Assembly (NCBI RefSeq): GCF_001908185.1 | Contig: NZ_LGHM01000132.1 | Coordinates: forward strand, 1-39,113 | DNA from: Bradyrhizobium sp. AS23.2 | Lineage (GTDB): Bacteria; Pseudomonadota; Alphaproteobacteria; Rhizobiales; Xanthobacteraceae | DNA: 39,113 bases | Direction: 5' to 3' | In this document: one piece after another, positions 13,819-21,764 of the stretch | Layout: every line of letters starts with the position of its first letter | Numbering within the stretch: the first letter of the stretch is position 1 | Translations under genes and position numbers: made by a program | Notes under the pieces: generated by a model | What the model saw: the letters and a program-made list of their open reading frames with translations, nothing else | Databases searched by the model: none | What the model was told of the DNA's origin: nothing

Positions 13819-15696
13819 ATGACGACGTCAGATACGGCCGCGCATACGCAGCCTTTCCAGGCCGAAGTTTCCGAGCTGCTGCACCTCATGGTGCACTCCG
13901 TCTATTCCGAGACCGACATCTTCCTGCGCGAGCTCGTCTCCAATGCCTCGGATGCCTGCGACAAGCTGCGCTATGAGGCCATCGCTAATCCGGCACTGCT
14001 GGGCGAGGGCGACGCGCTCAAGATCCGCATCATCCCGAACAAGACGGCCGGAACGCTGACGATCGCCGACAACGGCATCGGCATGGAGCGCCAGGAGCTG
14101 ATCGACCATCTCGGCACCATCGCCCGCTCCGGTACCAAGGCGTTCGTGTCGAAGCTGATGGAGGCCAAGGACGGCCTCGGCCTGATCGGCCAGTTCGGCG
14201 TCGGCTTCTATTCCGCCTTCATGGTCGCCGAGAAGATCGTCGTCGTTAGCCGCCGCGCCGGCGAGAGCGACGTCTGGACCTGGACGTCGTCGGGCGGTTC
14301 CGGCTTCGAGATCGCGCGGGCCAGCGAGGAAGATGCGGCGCGCGTGACGCGCGGCACCGAGATCGTCCTGCACCTGAAGAACGACGCCAAGAAATACCTC
14401 GAGGCTTACGAGATCGAGCGCATCGTCGGCGCCTATTCCGACAACATTCTGTTTCCGATCGAGCTCGTCCCGGAAGAGGGCGAGCCGCGCCAGATCAATT
14501 CGGCGAGCGCGCTGTGGCAGCGCTCCAAATCCGAGCTGACTGCGGAGGACTACAAGAAGGCCTATCAGCAGATCGCATCCGCCTTCGACGATCCCGCAAT
14601 GACGCTGCACTATCGCGCGGAGGGCCGCTACTCCTACGCCGTGCTGCTGTTCGCGCCCTCGACCAAGCCGTTCGACCTGTTCGAGCCCTCGCGCAAAGGC
14701 CGCGTCAAGCTCTACGTCCGGCGCGTCTTCATCACCGATGATGCCGACCTCTTGCCGGGCTATCTGCGCTTCATCCGCGGCGTCGTCGACAGCGAGGATC
14801 TCCCGCTCAACATCTCGCGCGAGATGCTCCAGAACAATCCGCAGCTGGCGCAGATCCGGAAAGCGGTGGCCACGCGCGTCGTGTCCGAGCTCGAAAGCCT
14901 CGCGGAGAAGGACGCGGATAATTTTGCCAAGATCTGGGACGCTTTCGGCGCGGTGCTGAAGGAAGGCATCTACGAGGATTTCGAGCGCCGCGAGAAGCTG
15001 CTTGCGCTGTCGCGCTTCACCACGACGTCGGGCGAGAAGCGTTCGCTGAAGCAGGTCATCGCCGATTTCAAGCCGAACCAGACCGAGATCTACTATCTCG
15101 TCGGTGACAGCATCGAGCGGCTGAAGTCCAATCCGCGGCTCGAGGCCGCGACCGCGCGCGGCATCGAGGTGCTGCTGCTCTCCGATCCGGTCGACGCCTT
15201 CTGGACCTCGATGCCGACGGAGTTCGAGGGCAAGCCGCTGAAATCGCTGAGCCAGGGCGATCTCAACCTCGACCTGATCCCGCGCGTCGACGACAAGGAC
15301 GAGGCGAAGACGGACAAGCCGGCGGCGGATGAAGCCGCGACCATCGCGGTGATCAAGGCCGCGCTCGGCGAGCGCGTCAGCGACGTCAAGGCCTCGACGC
15401 GCCTCACCAGCTCGGCCTCCTGCCTGGTCGCCGACAGCCAGGGCCCGAGCCGCGAGCTCGAGCGCATCCTGTCGCAGCAGAACCGCGGCATGCGCACCAA
15501 GCCGGTCCTCGAAATCAACCTGCGTCACCCGATGGTGGTTGCGATCACCAAGGCGCAAGCCGGCTCCAAGGTCGTCGACGATCTCAGCCTACTGCTGCTC
15601 GAGCAGGCGCAGATCTTGGATGGCGAATTGCCGGAAGACCCAGCTGCGTTTGCGGCAAGGCTGAATCGGCTGGTGCTGCAGGGGCTGGGCGTGTAA
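13819..15696 (+). CDS. htpG: Molecular chaperone HtpG (Hsp90)
   Basis: Cytosolic ATP-dependent Hsp90 chaperone, 625 aa, full length. The N-terminal GHKL ATPase carries YSETDIFLRELVSNASDACD (the Hsp90 signature), DNGIGM (ATP contact), GTIARSGTKAF and GQFGVGFYSAFMV (lid and glycine loop). The middle domain has the YVRRVFITDD and GVVDSEDLPLNISREMLQ segments, the latter with the catalytic-loop Arg. The C-terminal dimerisation domain ends in DPAAFAARLNRLVLQGLGV. The ribosome site before the ATG is weak (GGGTAA). I found no convincing heat-shock promoter. Confidence 0.97.
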   Translation: MTTSDTAAHTQPFQAEVSELLHLMVHSVYSETDIFLRELVSNASDACDKLRYEAIANPALLGEGDALKIRIIPNKTAGTLTIADNGIGMERQELIDHLGTIARSGTKAFVSKLMEAKDGLGLIGQFGVGFYSAFMVAEKIVVVSRRAGESDVWTWTSSGGSGFEIARASEEDAARVTRGTEIVLHLKNDAKKYLEAYEIERIVGAYSDNILFPIELVPEEGEPRQINSASALWQRSKSELTAEDYKKAYQQIASAFDDPAMTLHYRAEGRYSYAVLLFAPSTKPFDLFEPSRKGRVKLYVRRVFITDDADLLPGYLRFIRGVVDSEDLPLNISREMLQNNPQLAQIRKAVATRVVSELESLAEKDADNFAKIWDAFGAVLKEGIYEDFERREKLLALSRFTTTSGEKRSLKQVIADFKPNQTEIYYLVGDSIERLKSNPRLEAATARGIEVLLLSDPVDAFWTSMPTEFEGKPLKSLSQGDLNLDLIPRVDDKDEAKTDKPAADEAATIAVIKAALGERVSDVKASTRLTSSASCLVADSQGPSRELERILSQQNRGMRTKPVLEINLRHPMVVAITKAQAGSKVVDDLSLLLLEQAQILDGELPEDPAAFAARLNRLVLQGLGV

Positions 15697-15721
15697 CCGG
15701 AACGCCGTGCTCCGCAAGGCT

Positions 15722-15875
15722 CGTCATTGCGAGGAGCCCGCGACAAAATTGCGAAGCAATCTTGCGCTGGCGCGACGAAGCAATCCAGACTGCCCCCGCG
15801 GAGGCCATCCTGGACTGCTTCGCGGAGCCTGTCATCGGGGCGCGCTATGCGCGGACCCGGTGGCTCGCAACGACG
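15722..15875. repeat. Extragenic palindrome (CGTCATTGCGAG family)
   Basis: Outer arms CGTCATTGCGAG and CTCGCAACGACG, with inner GAAGCAATCCAG / CTGGACTGCTTC arms. It sits between the convergent htpG and RND pump genes and may serve as their 3'-end structure. The family is widespread in Bradyrhizobium-like genomes (general knowledge). Confidence 0.8.
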
Positions 15876-15893
15876 GAGGCCGTGGCGTCCTGA

Positions 15894-18800
15894 CTACTCC
15901 GCCGCATCCTTCCGCTCCTCGCTCGCGGCCTCCGCCTGCGGCTTCTTCTCCATCCAGCGCGTGAGCAGGTTGGAGAAGCGGTCGAGGTAGAGATAGACGA
16001 CGGGGGTCGTGAACAGCGTCAGCGCCTGGCTCACCAGGAGGCCGCCGACCATGGCGTAGCCTAGCGGCTGGCGGATTTCGGCGCCGGTGCCGGTTCCGAG
16101 CATCAGGGGAACGCCGCCGAGCAGGGCCGCCATCGTCGTCATCATGATCGGACGGAAGCGCAGCAGCGCGGCCTGGCGGATCGATTGCTCCGGCGTCAGA
16201 TGCTGCTCGCGCTCGGCGACGATGGCGAAGTCCACCATCATGATGCCGTTCTTCTTGACGATGCCGATCAGCAGAATGACGCCGATCAGGGCGATGAGGC
16301 TGAAATCGAAGCCGAAGATCATCAGGATCGCGATCGCGCCGACGCCGGCCGACGGCAGCGTGGATAGAATGGTCAGCGGGTGGATGTAGCTCTCGTAGAG
16401 CACGCCCAGCACCAGATAGACCACGACGAGTGCGGCGAGGATCAGCATCGGCACGGTGCCGAGCGATTGCTGGAACGCCTGCGCGGTGCCCTGGAAGCTC
16501 ATCGAGAGGGTCGGCGGCGCGCCCATCCCGTCGACCGCGTGCAGCACGGCGTCGGTGGCCTGTCCCAGCGCCACGCCCTCGGCAAGGTTGAAGCTGATCG
16601 TCACCGCCGGAAACTGGCCCTGATGCGCGATCGCGAGCGGCCGCACCGGCTCGTCGGTCCAGCTGCAGATCACCGAGAGCGGCACCTCTTCACCGGTCAG
16701 CGGGGACTTGATGTAGAGCTTGTCGAGCGAGTCGAGCTTGCCCTGCAGCGCCGGCGTGATCTCGAGCACCACGTGGTAGCTGTTGGTCTGGGTGAAATAT
16801 TGCGCCACCTGGCGCTGGCCGAAGGCGTCGTAAAGGGTGTCGTCGATCAACTGCGGCTGGATGCCGTAGCGGGAGGCTGTGTCGCGGTTGATCTTGAGCT
16901 GCAGGGTCGTGCCTTCGGTCTGCTGGTCGGTCGCGACGTCGCGGAGCTGCGGTAGTCCTTTCATGCTTTCCAGGATCTTTGGCGCCCACTCGTTCAGCTC
17001 GTCGAGATTGGCGTCCTGGAGCGTGAACTCGAACTGGGTGCGGGTGGCGCGGCCGCCGAGGCGGACGTCTTGCGAGGCCTGCATATAGAGGCGTGCGCCT
17101 TCGACCCTGGCGAGCTTCGGCCGCAGCCGCGCGATGATCTGTTGTGCATTGGCGTCACGCTCCCCGATCGGCTTCAGCGTGACATACATGCGCCCCGAGT
17201 TCAGCGCCGTGCCGCCCCCGCCGATGAACATCGCGATGGAATCGACGGCGGGGTCGGCCTGCACGATGGCATTGAGCTCCTCCTGCCGCCGCTTCATCTC
17301 GGTGAAAGAGATGTCCTGGGGCATTTCCGATACCGCGGTGAGGAAGCCATTGTCCTGCTGCGGGAAGAAGCCCTTGGGGATCAGGATGAACAGCAGCGCC
17401 GACAGCGCGACGGTGCTGAAGAAGATGCATAGCGTGATGAAGCTGTGGCGCAACGCAAGGTCCAGCCCGCGCTCATAGGCGCCGAGCAGACGCTCGAACA
17501 TCCGCTCGCTCCACTGGTAGAAGCGGCTGCGCCGGGCCTCATCGTCGGAGCGCAGGAAGCGTGAGGCCATCATCGGCGTCAAGGTCAGCGACACCACCAG
17601 CGAGACGAAGATCGCCATCGACAGCGTCACGGCGAACTCGCGGAACAGCCGGCCGATGATGCCGCCCATCAGCAGCAGCGGGATCAACACGGCGACCAGC
17701 GAGACGCTGATGGAGACGATGGTGAAGCCGATCTCGGCCGCGCCCTTGTAGGCGGCGGTGACCGGGCTCTCGCCCCGCTCGACATAGCGCGTGATGTTCT
17801 CCAGCATCACGATCGCGTCGTCGACCACGAATCCGACCGCGATGGTCAGCGCCATCAGCGAGAGATTGTCCAGCGAGTAGCCGAACACCCACATCAGCGA
17901 GCAGGCTCCGAGCAGCGCGAGCGGCACGGTGATGCTCGGGATGATCGTCGCCCAGAAGCTGCGCAGGAAGATGAAGATGACCATCACTACCAGCGCGATG
18001 GTGATCATGAGCGTGATCTGCACGTCGTCGACGGCGGCGCGGATGGTGATGGTGCGGTCGCTGATGATCTTGATCTTGACCGCGGGCGGGATCGCCGCGA
18101 TCAGCCGTGGCAGTTTCTCCTTGATACGATCGACCGTCTCGATGACGTTGGCGCCGGGCTGCTTGAAAATGACCAGGAACACGCCGCGCTTGCCGTCGGC
18201 CCAGGCCGCGGTCTTCATGTCCTCCGGCCCGGACACGGCCTCGCCGATGTCGCGAATCCGCAAGGGCGCGCCGCTGCGATAGGCGACGATGACGTCCTGC
18301 CAGTACGGGGCCTCGAGCAGCTGGTCGTTGGCGTAGATGGTGTAGGCGCGCCGCGGGCCGTCGATGTTGCCTTTCGGGCTGTCCGTGGTGGCGAGTGCGA
18401 TCTGGCTGCGCACGTCCTCCAGCGACAATCCCTTGGCGACGAGCTTGGCCGGATCGACCTGGATGCGCACCGAGGGCTTCTGCTGCCCGCCGACGAACAC
18501 CTGTGCCACGCCGGGAAGCTGGCTGATCTGCTGCGCGAGCTGGGCGTCGGTGAGGTCGCTGACGGTGGTGAGCGGCAGCGTGTCGGAGGTCGCGGACAGG
18601 ATCATGATCGGCGAGTCCGCCGGGTTGACCTTCCGATAGGTCGGCGGCGAGGGCAGGTTCTTCGGCAACTGGCCGCTCGCCGCGTTGATCGCAGCCTGCA
18701 CGTCATTGGCGGCGGCATCGATCAGGCGGTTGAGATCGAACTGGATGGTGATCGATGTCGAGCCGAGCGAGCTCGTTGAAGTCATCTGCGTGATGCCGGG

Positions 18801-19028
18801 GATCTGCGCGAGCTGGCGCTCGAGCGGCTGTGCCACGGAGGAGGCCATGGTTTCGGGGCTGCCGCCCGGAAGCGATGCGGAGACCTGGATGGTCGGAAAG
18901 TCGACCTGGGGCAGCGGCGCAACCGGCAGCAGAGGGTAGGCCACGAGGCCTACGAACAGGATGCCCGCCATCAGCAGCGAGGTGCCGATCGGATAGCGGA
19001 TGAACGGAGACGAGAAGCTCTCTTGCAT
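15894..19028 (-). CDS. RND (HAE1/MdtC-like) multidrug efflux pump subunit
   Basis: Inner-membrane proton/drug antiporter of the AcrB/MdtBC type, 1044 aa, full length. TM1 starts at about residue 13 and leads into PVAPLPQVDFPTIQVSASLPGG. The proton-relay Asp pair Asp403-Asp404 is present in GFVVDDAIVMLENI. Two large periplasmic loops and the second TM block (from about 850) are intact, and the C-terminus is charged and cytosolic. Pumps of this type need a periplasmic adaptor and an outer-membrane channel; neither is encoded next to it, and upstream is a 426-nt non-coding gap, so it is a solitary gene here. The ribosome site is weak. Confidence 0.93.
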   Translation of the reverse strand: MQESFSSPFIRYPIGTSLLMAGILFVGLVAYPLLPVAPLPQVDFPTIQVSASLPGGSPETMASSVAQPLERQLAQIPGITQMTSTSSLGSTSITIQFDLNRLIDAAANDVQAAINAASGQLPKNLPSPPTYRKVNPADSPIMILSATSDTLPLTTVSDLTDAQLAQQISQLPGVAQVFVGGQQKPSVRIQVDPAKLVAKGLSLEDVRSQIALATTDSPKGNIDGPRRAYTIYANDQLLEAPYWQDVIVAYRSGAPLRIRDIGEAVSGPEDMKTAAWADGKRGVFLVIFKQPGANVIETVDRIKEKLPRLIAAIPPAVKIKIISDRTITIRAAVDDVQITLMITIALVVMVIFIFLRSFWATIIPSITVPLALLGACSLMWVFGYSLDNLSLMALTIAVGFVVDDAIVMLENITRYVERGESPVTAAYKGAAEIGFTIVSISVSLVAVLIPLLLMGGIIGRLFREFAVTLSMAIFVSLVVSLTLTPMMASRFLRSDDEARRSRFYQWSERMFERLLGAYERGLDLALRHSFITLCIFFSTVALSALLFILIPKGFFPQQDNGFLTAVSEMPQDISFTEMKRRQEELNAIVQADPAVDSIAMFIGGGGTALNSGRMYVTLKPIGERDANAQQIIARLRPKLARVEGARLYMQASQDVRLGGRATRTQFEFTLQDANLDELNEWAPKILESMKGLPQLRDVATDQQTEGTTLQLKINRDTASRYGIQPQLIDDTLYDAFGQRQVAQYFTQTNSYHVVLEITPALQGKLDSLDKLYIKSPLTGEEVPLSVICSWTDEPVRPLAIAHQGQFPAVTISFNLAEGVALGQATDAVLHAVDGMGAPPTLSMSFQGTAQAFQQSLGTVPMLILAALVVVYLVLGVLYESYIHPLTILSTLPSAGVGAIAILMIFGFDFSLIALIGVILLIGIVKKNGIMMVDFAIVAEREQHLTPEQSIRQAALLRFRPIMMTTMAALLGGVPLMLGTGTGAEIRQPLGYAMVGGLLVSQALTLFTTPVVYLYLDRFSNLLTRWMEKKPQAEAASEERKDAAE

Positions 19029-19454
19029 GCCGTGAGACCACAGGCGGGCCGACGCATCTTCTCCCCGCGCACGGCGGAGCCGCGCTCGAGAGCCCGAGCG
19101 CGAATATGCGTTTCCTTTAGCCCATAGGTTTGTTCATTACCCTGGATCGTCGTCGGTCCGGGGCCGGCGTTGTGATCGAAAGACTAGACCGTTCGCCCGG
19201 GCCTGCGAACGGATTCCTGCGCCGGGTGCTTGCGACCTTTGTCGAAGGAAACCGGCAGCGAGATATGCGTTCAGTGCAGGCTGAAAACGGAGCGCCTTCC
19301 CGGTTTCGGATCCTTTCGGCGCCGTGTCTCATTCTTTTCGGCGCGTGTCACAAGCGGGAGAGGTATGATCAGGAATGATCGCTTCTTCCGCGCTGTTGTG
19401 CCATATCGAAATGGCATAACGCGTACCGTTGCCACCGATTCGAGGAAATGTCCG
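19029..19454. other. Divergent intergenic region, 426 nt
   Basis: Separates the RND pump (minus) and the first DUF3551-type gene (plus). It contains a perfect 8-bp inverted repeat CCGTTCGC / GCGAACGG with an 8-nt centre (19189-19212), a possible regulator site for the pump. It also has GGAAA-N16-CGTT at 19247-19271, one mismatch from an EcfG promoter, and a small TGCCAT / ATGGCA hairpin at 19399-19416. No coding frame with recognisable content. Confidence 0.4.
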
Positions 19455-19734
19455 ATGCGCCTGCCTCTCCTGACCCTTACCGCGATTGCCACGCTGCTCG
19501 TGGCGGCAGACGCCAGCGCCCAGACCTGGGATCCGCGCTACCCGGTCTGCATGAAAGTCTATTCGGGGGGGTGGCCGCGGTGGTGGCGGCGAGTGGTACG
19601 ACTGCTCCTTCACCTCCTTGCCGCAGTGCCAGGCCACGGCTTCGGGCCGCGCCGCGAGCTGCGATCTCAATCCCTACTATGCCTTTAACGAACCGCCTCC
19701 GCCTCCGCCTCGCCGTCACAAGAAAGTGCACTAG
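19455..19734 (+). pseudogene. DUF3551-type small secreted protein with a frameshift in a G7 run
   Basis: The ATG at 19455 (GAGGAA 7 nt upstream) opens a signal peptide, MRLPLLTLTAIATLLVAADA, then QTWDPRYPVCMKVYSG. Reading then hits seven G's (19565-19571) and passes out of frame, ending at 19688. With six G's the frame continues as GGGRGGGGEWYDCSFTSLPQ and then CQATASGRAASCDLNPYY to TAG 19732-19734, giving 92 aa that match the next gene throughout. The conserved cysteines lie after the shift. So this is a recent frameshift, a phase-variable tract or a base-call error. The function of the family is unknown. Confidence 0.75.
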
Positions 19735-19767
19735 CGACCTGTGGCCCGGCGCGCAGGAACATCCCTC

Positions 19768-20037
19768 ATGCGTGTCTCATTCGGGCTGATCATCACTGTC
19801 GGTGCGGTGCTGGCGACCGCGCCGTCGCGGGCCCAGACCTTCGATCCGAGCTACCCGGTCTGCATGCGCGTCTATTCCGGCGCAAACGGCGGTGGCGGGG
19901 AGTGGTACGACTGTTCCTTCACCTCGCTGCCGCAGTGCCGCGCGACGGCTTCTGGCCGTCCCGCGACCTGCGATCTCAATCCTTATTATCCCGTGAACGT
20001 ACCGCCGCCGCGCCGTCACTACAGGCGCAGCAGCTAG
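19768..20037 (+). CDS. DUF3551-type small secreted protein
   Basis: Secreted or periplasmic 89-aa protein. The signal peptide covers about residues 1-22 (FGLIITVGAVLATAPSRAQ). The mature protein has DPSYPVCMRVYSGANGGGGE followed by WYDCSFTSLPQC and TCDLNPYYPVNVPPP, with four spaced cysteines likely to make disulfides. It is intact and lies 33 nt after its frameshifted paralogue, so the pair is a tandem duplication. AGGAA sits 8 nt before the ATG; an in-frame start at 19741 is less likely because it would precede the signal peptide. The family is common in Bradyrhizobium; its role is unknown. Confidence 0.85.
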   Translation: MRVSFGLIITVGAVLATAPSRAQTFDPSYPVCMRVYSGANGGGGEWYDCSFTSLPQCRATASGRPATCDLNPYYPVNVPPPRRHYRRSS

Positions 20038-20049
20038 CGCCGCGCGCCA

Positions 20050-20463
20050 TCACCGCTCCCCCGGCCACCAGTCCGAGCGCGGATCGTTCGCGGAGATCTT
20101 CGCCCTGCGCAGCGCGATCAGATGGCTGCGCTTGTACGGGCGGCCCGTTCGTTCCGAGCACTGCCGGCAGCGCATGGCGCGTTCGAGCTCGTGGATCGGC
20201 GTCGACTTCCTGCGCCTGACGATGTCGAGCGCCACTGTCTGATGCGTCTCGCAGCCCAGACACTTCACTTCGAGATAGCAATAGCCGGCATTCAGCGCGT
20301 CCCCCAGCGCCGGCGACGGCTGCGCAGGGCCGCGGAACCCGAGCATCCGCTTGTTCCAGGCCTCGCAGGCAAGACGATCAGCGTCCTTCCGCGCTTCGGC
20401 CGCGCGCTCCGCCGCCGCGCGGACGGATGCACCATAGATTCGCTCGCGGGATTTGGTCGTCAT
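20050..20463 (-). CDS. Conserved hypothetical protein with two CxxC pairs
   Basis: A 137-aa basic, cytosolic protein of unknown function. The N-terminal half is an Ala/Arg/Glu-rich helix (VRAAAERAAEARKDADRLAC). The C-terminal half has YLEVKCLGCETHQTVALDIV and AMRCRQCSERTGRPYKRSH; the two CxxC pairs, 28 residues apart, can form a zinc ribbon. It ends in the WWPGER motif. The pattern recalls a protein family often seen in Bradyrhizobium, frequently in multiple copies; I know of no assigned role. It is convergent with the DUF3551 pair and transcribed separately from the TctC-like gene. Confidence 0.75.
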   Translation of the reverse strand: MTTKSRERIYGASVRAAAERAAEARKDADRLACEAWNKRMLGFRGPAQPSPALGDALNAGYCYLEVKCLGCETHQTVALDIVRRRKSTPIHELERAMRCRQCSERTGRPYKRSHLIALRRAKISANDPRSDWWPGER

Positions 20464-20554
20464 GGCGCGGCAAAATGCGCGCGCACACGAGGCGAACGCA
20501 AGCCGCTAGGAATGGTGGGTGTGGAGAGGCAGGACGCAAGCTGCGTTCCCGCCG

Positions 20555-21535
20555 CTACTCCTTCCGGATCCCCGACAGCTCCACCACCTTGCGCCAGCGG
20601 TCGGTCTCCGCCGTCAGCATGCCGCCGAACTCGTTGGCGTTGCCGTGCAGCGGGATTGCGCCGAGCTCGGAGATGCGCGCCCTGATCTCGGCATCGGACA
20701 GCGCGGTGTCGATCTCGCGATTGAGCAGGTCGACGATCTCGCGCGATGTGTCGTGAGGCGCGCCCACGCCATAGAACGATGAGGTTTCGTAGCCGGGGAG
20801 CGTGTCCGCGATCGGCGGCACGTCCGGCAGGATCTCCGAGCGCTCGCGCGTGGTAACGCCGAGCGCGCGCAGCTTGCCGGCGCGCACCAGCTCGAAGGAC
20901 GAGGTGACGTTGTCGAACATGCCCTGGATCTGGCCGCTCATCACGTCGGTCAGGCCCGGCGCCGAACCGCGATAGGGCACATGGGTGAACTGCACGCCGG
21001 AGAGAGACTTGAACAATTCGCCGGAGAGATGCAGCGAGGTGCCGATGCCGGAGGAGGCAATCGACATCTTGCCGGGATTGGCCTTCGCGTAGGCGACGAA
21101 GTCGGCGACTGTCTTCACCGGCAGGTCGTTGTTGACGACCAGCACCAGCGGGATCCGTGCGACACCCGCGACCGGCGCGATGTCTTTGGCGAAATCGTAA
21201 GGCAGCGCCGGATCGAACGAGGCATTGATCGCATTCGCCGTCGAGGTCAGCAGCAGCGTGTAGCCATCCGGCGCGGACGTGATGACCACCTGTGTCCCGA
21301 TATTGCTGCCGGCGCCAGGCTTGTTCTCGACGACGAAGGTTTGGCCGAGCCTGTCGGACAGGCGCTGGCAGAGCAGCCGCGACAGCACGTCGGTGGCGCC
21401 GCCCGGTGCATAAGGCACCACCCATTTCACGCTGCGCGACGGATAGGACGGGTTACCGAGCGCGAAAGCAGGTGGCGCTGCGAGCGCGGCTGCGGACCAG
21501 GCGGCCGATTGGAGGAGAAATCTTCTGGTGATCAT
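20555..21535 (-). CDS. Tripartite tricarboxylate transporter substrate-binding protein (TctC/Bug family)
   Basis: Periplasmic solute receptor, 326 aa. A twin-arginine-like export signal starts the protein (ITRRFLLQSAAWSAAALAAP). YPSRSVKWVVPYAPGGATDV is the diagnostic Bug opening, followed by VENKPGAGSNIG, HVPYRGSAPGLTDVMSGQIQ and LGVTTRERS. The ATG at 21535 has GGAGG 5 nt upstream. No TctA/TctB membrane genes are nearby, so it is an orphan receptor, as is common in this greatly expanded family. It is divergent from the acyl-CoA synthetase gene. The ligand (a carboxylate) cannot be told. Confidence 0.92.
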   Translation of the reverse strand: MITRRFLLQSAAWSAAALAAPPAFALGNPSYPSRSVKWVVPYAPGGATDVLSRLLCQRLSDRLGQTFVVENKPGAGSNIGTQVVITSAPDGYTLLLTSTANAINASFDPALPYDFAKDIAPVAGVARIPLVLVVNNDLPVKTVADFVAYAKANPGKMSIASSGIGTSLHLSGELFKSLSGVQFTHVPYRGSAPGLTDVMSGQIQGMFDNVTSSFELVRAGKLRALGVTTRERSEILPDVPPIADTLPGYETSSFYGVGAPHDTSREIVDLLNREIDTALSDAEIRARISELGAIPLHGNANEFGGMLTAETDRWRKVVELSGIRKE

Positions 21536-21764
21536 AATAGCCTCCAGTTCGCCTCGCCAAGCACGCGGGGAAGGGGGACACGCGCAGCGTGCCGAAATGA
21601 CTGGATTTGCTATCGCAAGAATTGCGCCGCAGCGCACGCCGATCCCGTCGGCTTGGTAAAGGATGACTGGAGTTAATCGTCGGCCAACCGGGTTTTACCT
21701 TGTCTCTTAACATCTGGGCAGGGCTCGCGGGTCTAATCTGCCGGGAGCAGAGACCGCCCGAAAG

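Noticed and set aside
13828..15558. A 576-codon open frame antisense to htpG.
   Set aside because: It is a GC-codon-bias shadow of htpG: no start context, no domain, Arg/Asp/Leu-rich composition typical of antisense frames.
19455..19688. The frameshifted DUF3551 frame as a distinct 78-aa protein.
   Set aside because: After the G run the translation becomes Arg/Leu-rich without similarity, while the other frame matches the paralogue perfectly; it is the product of a frameshift.
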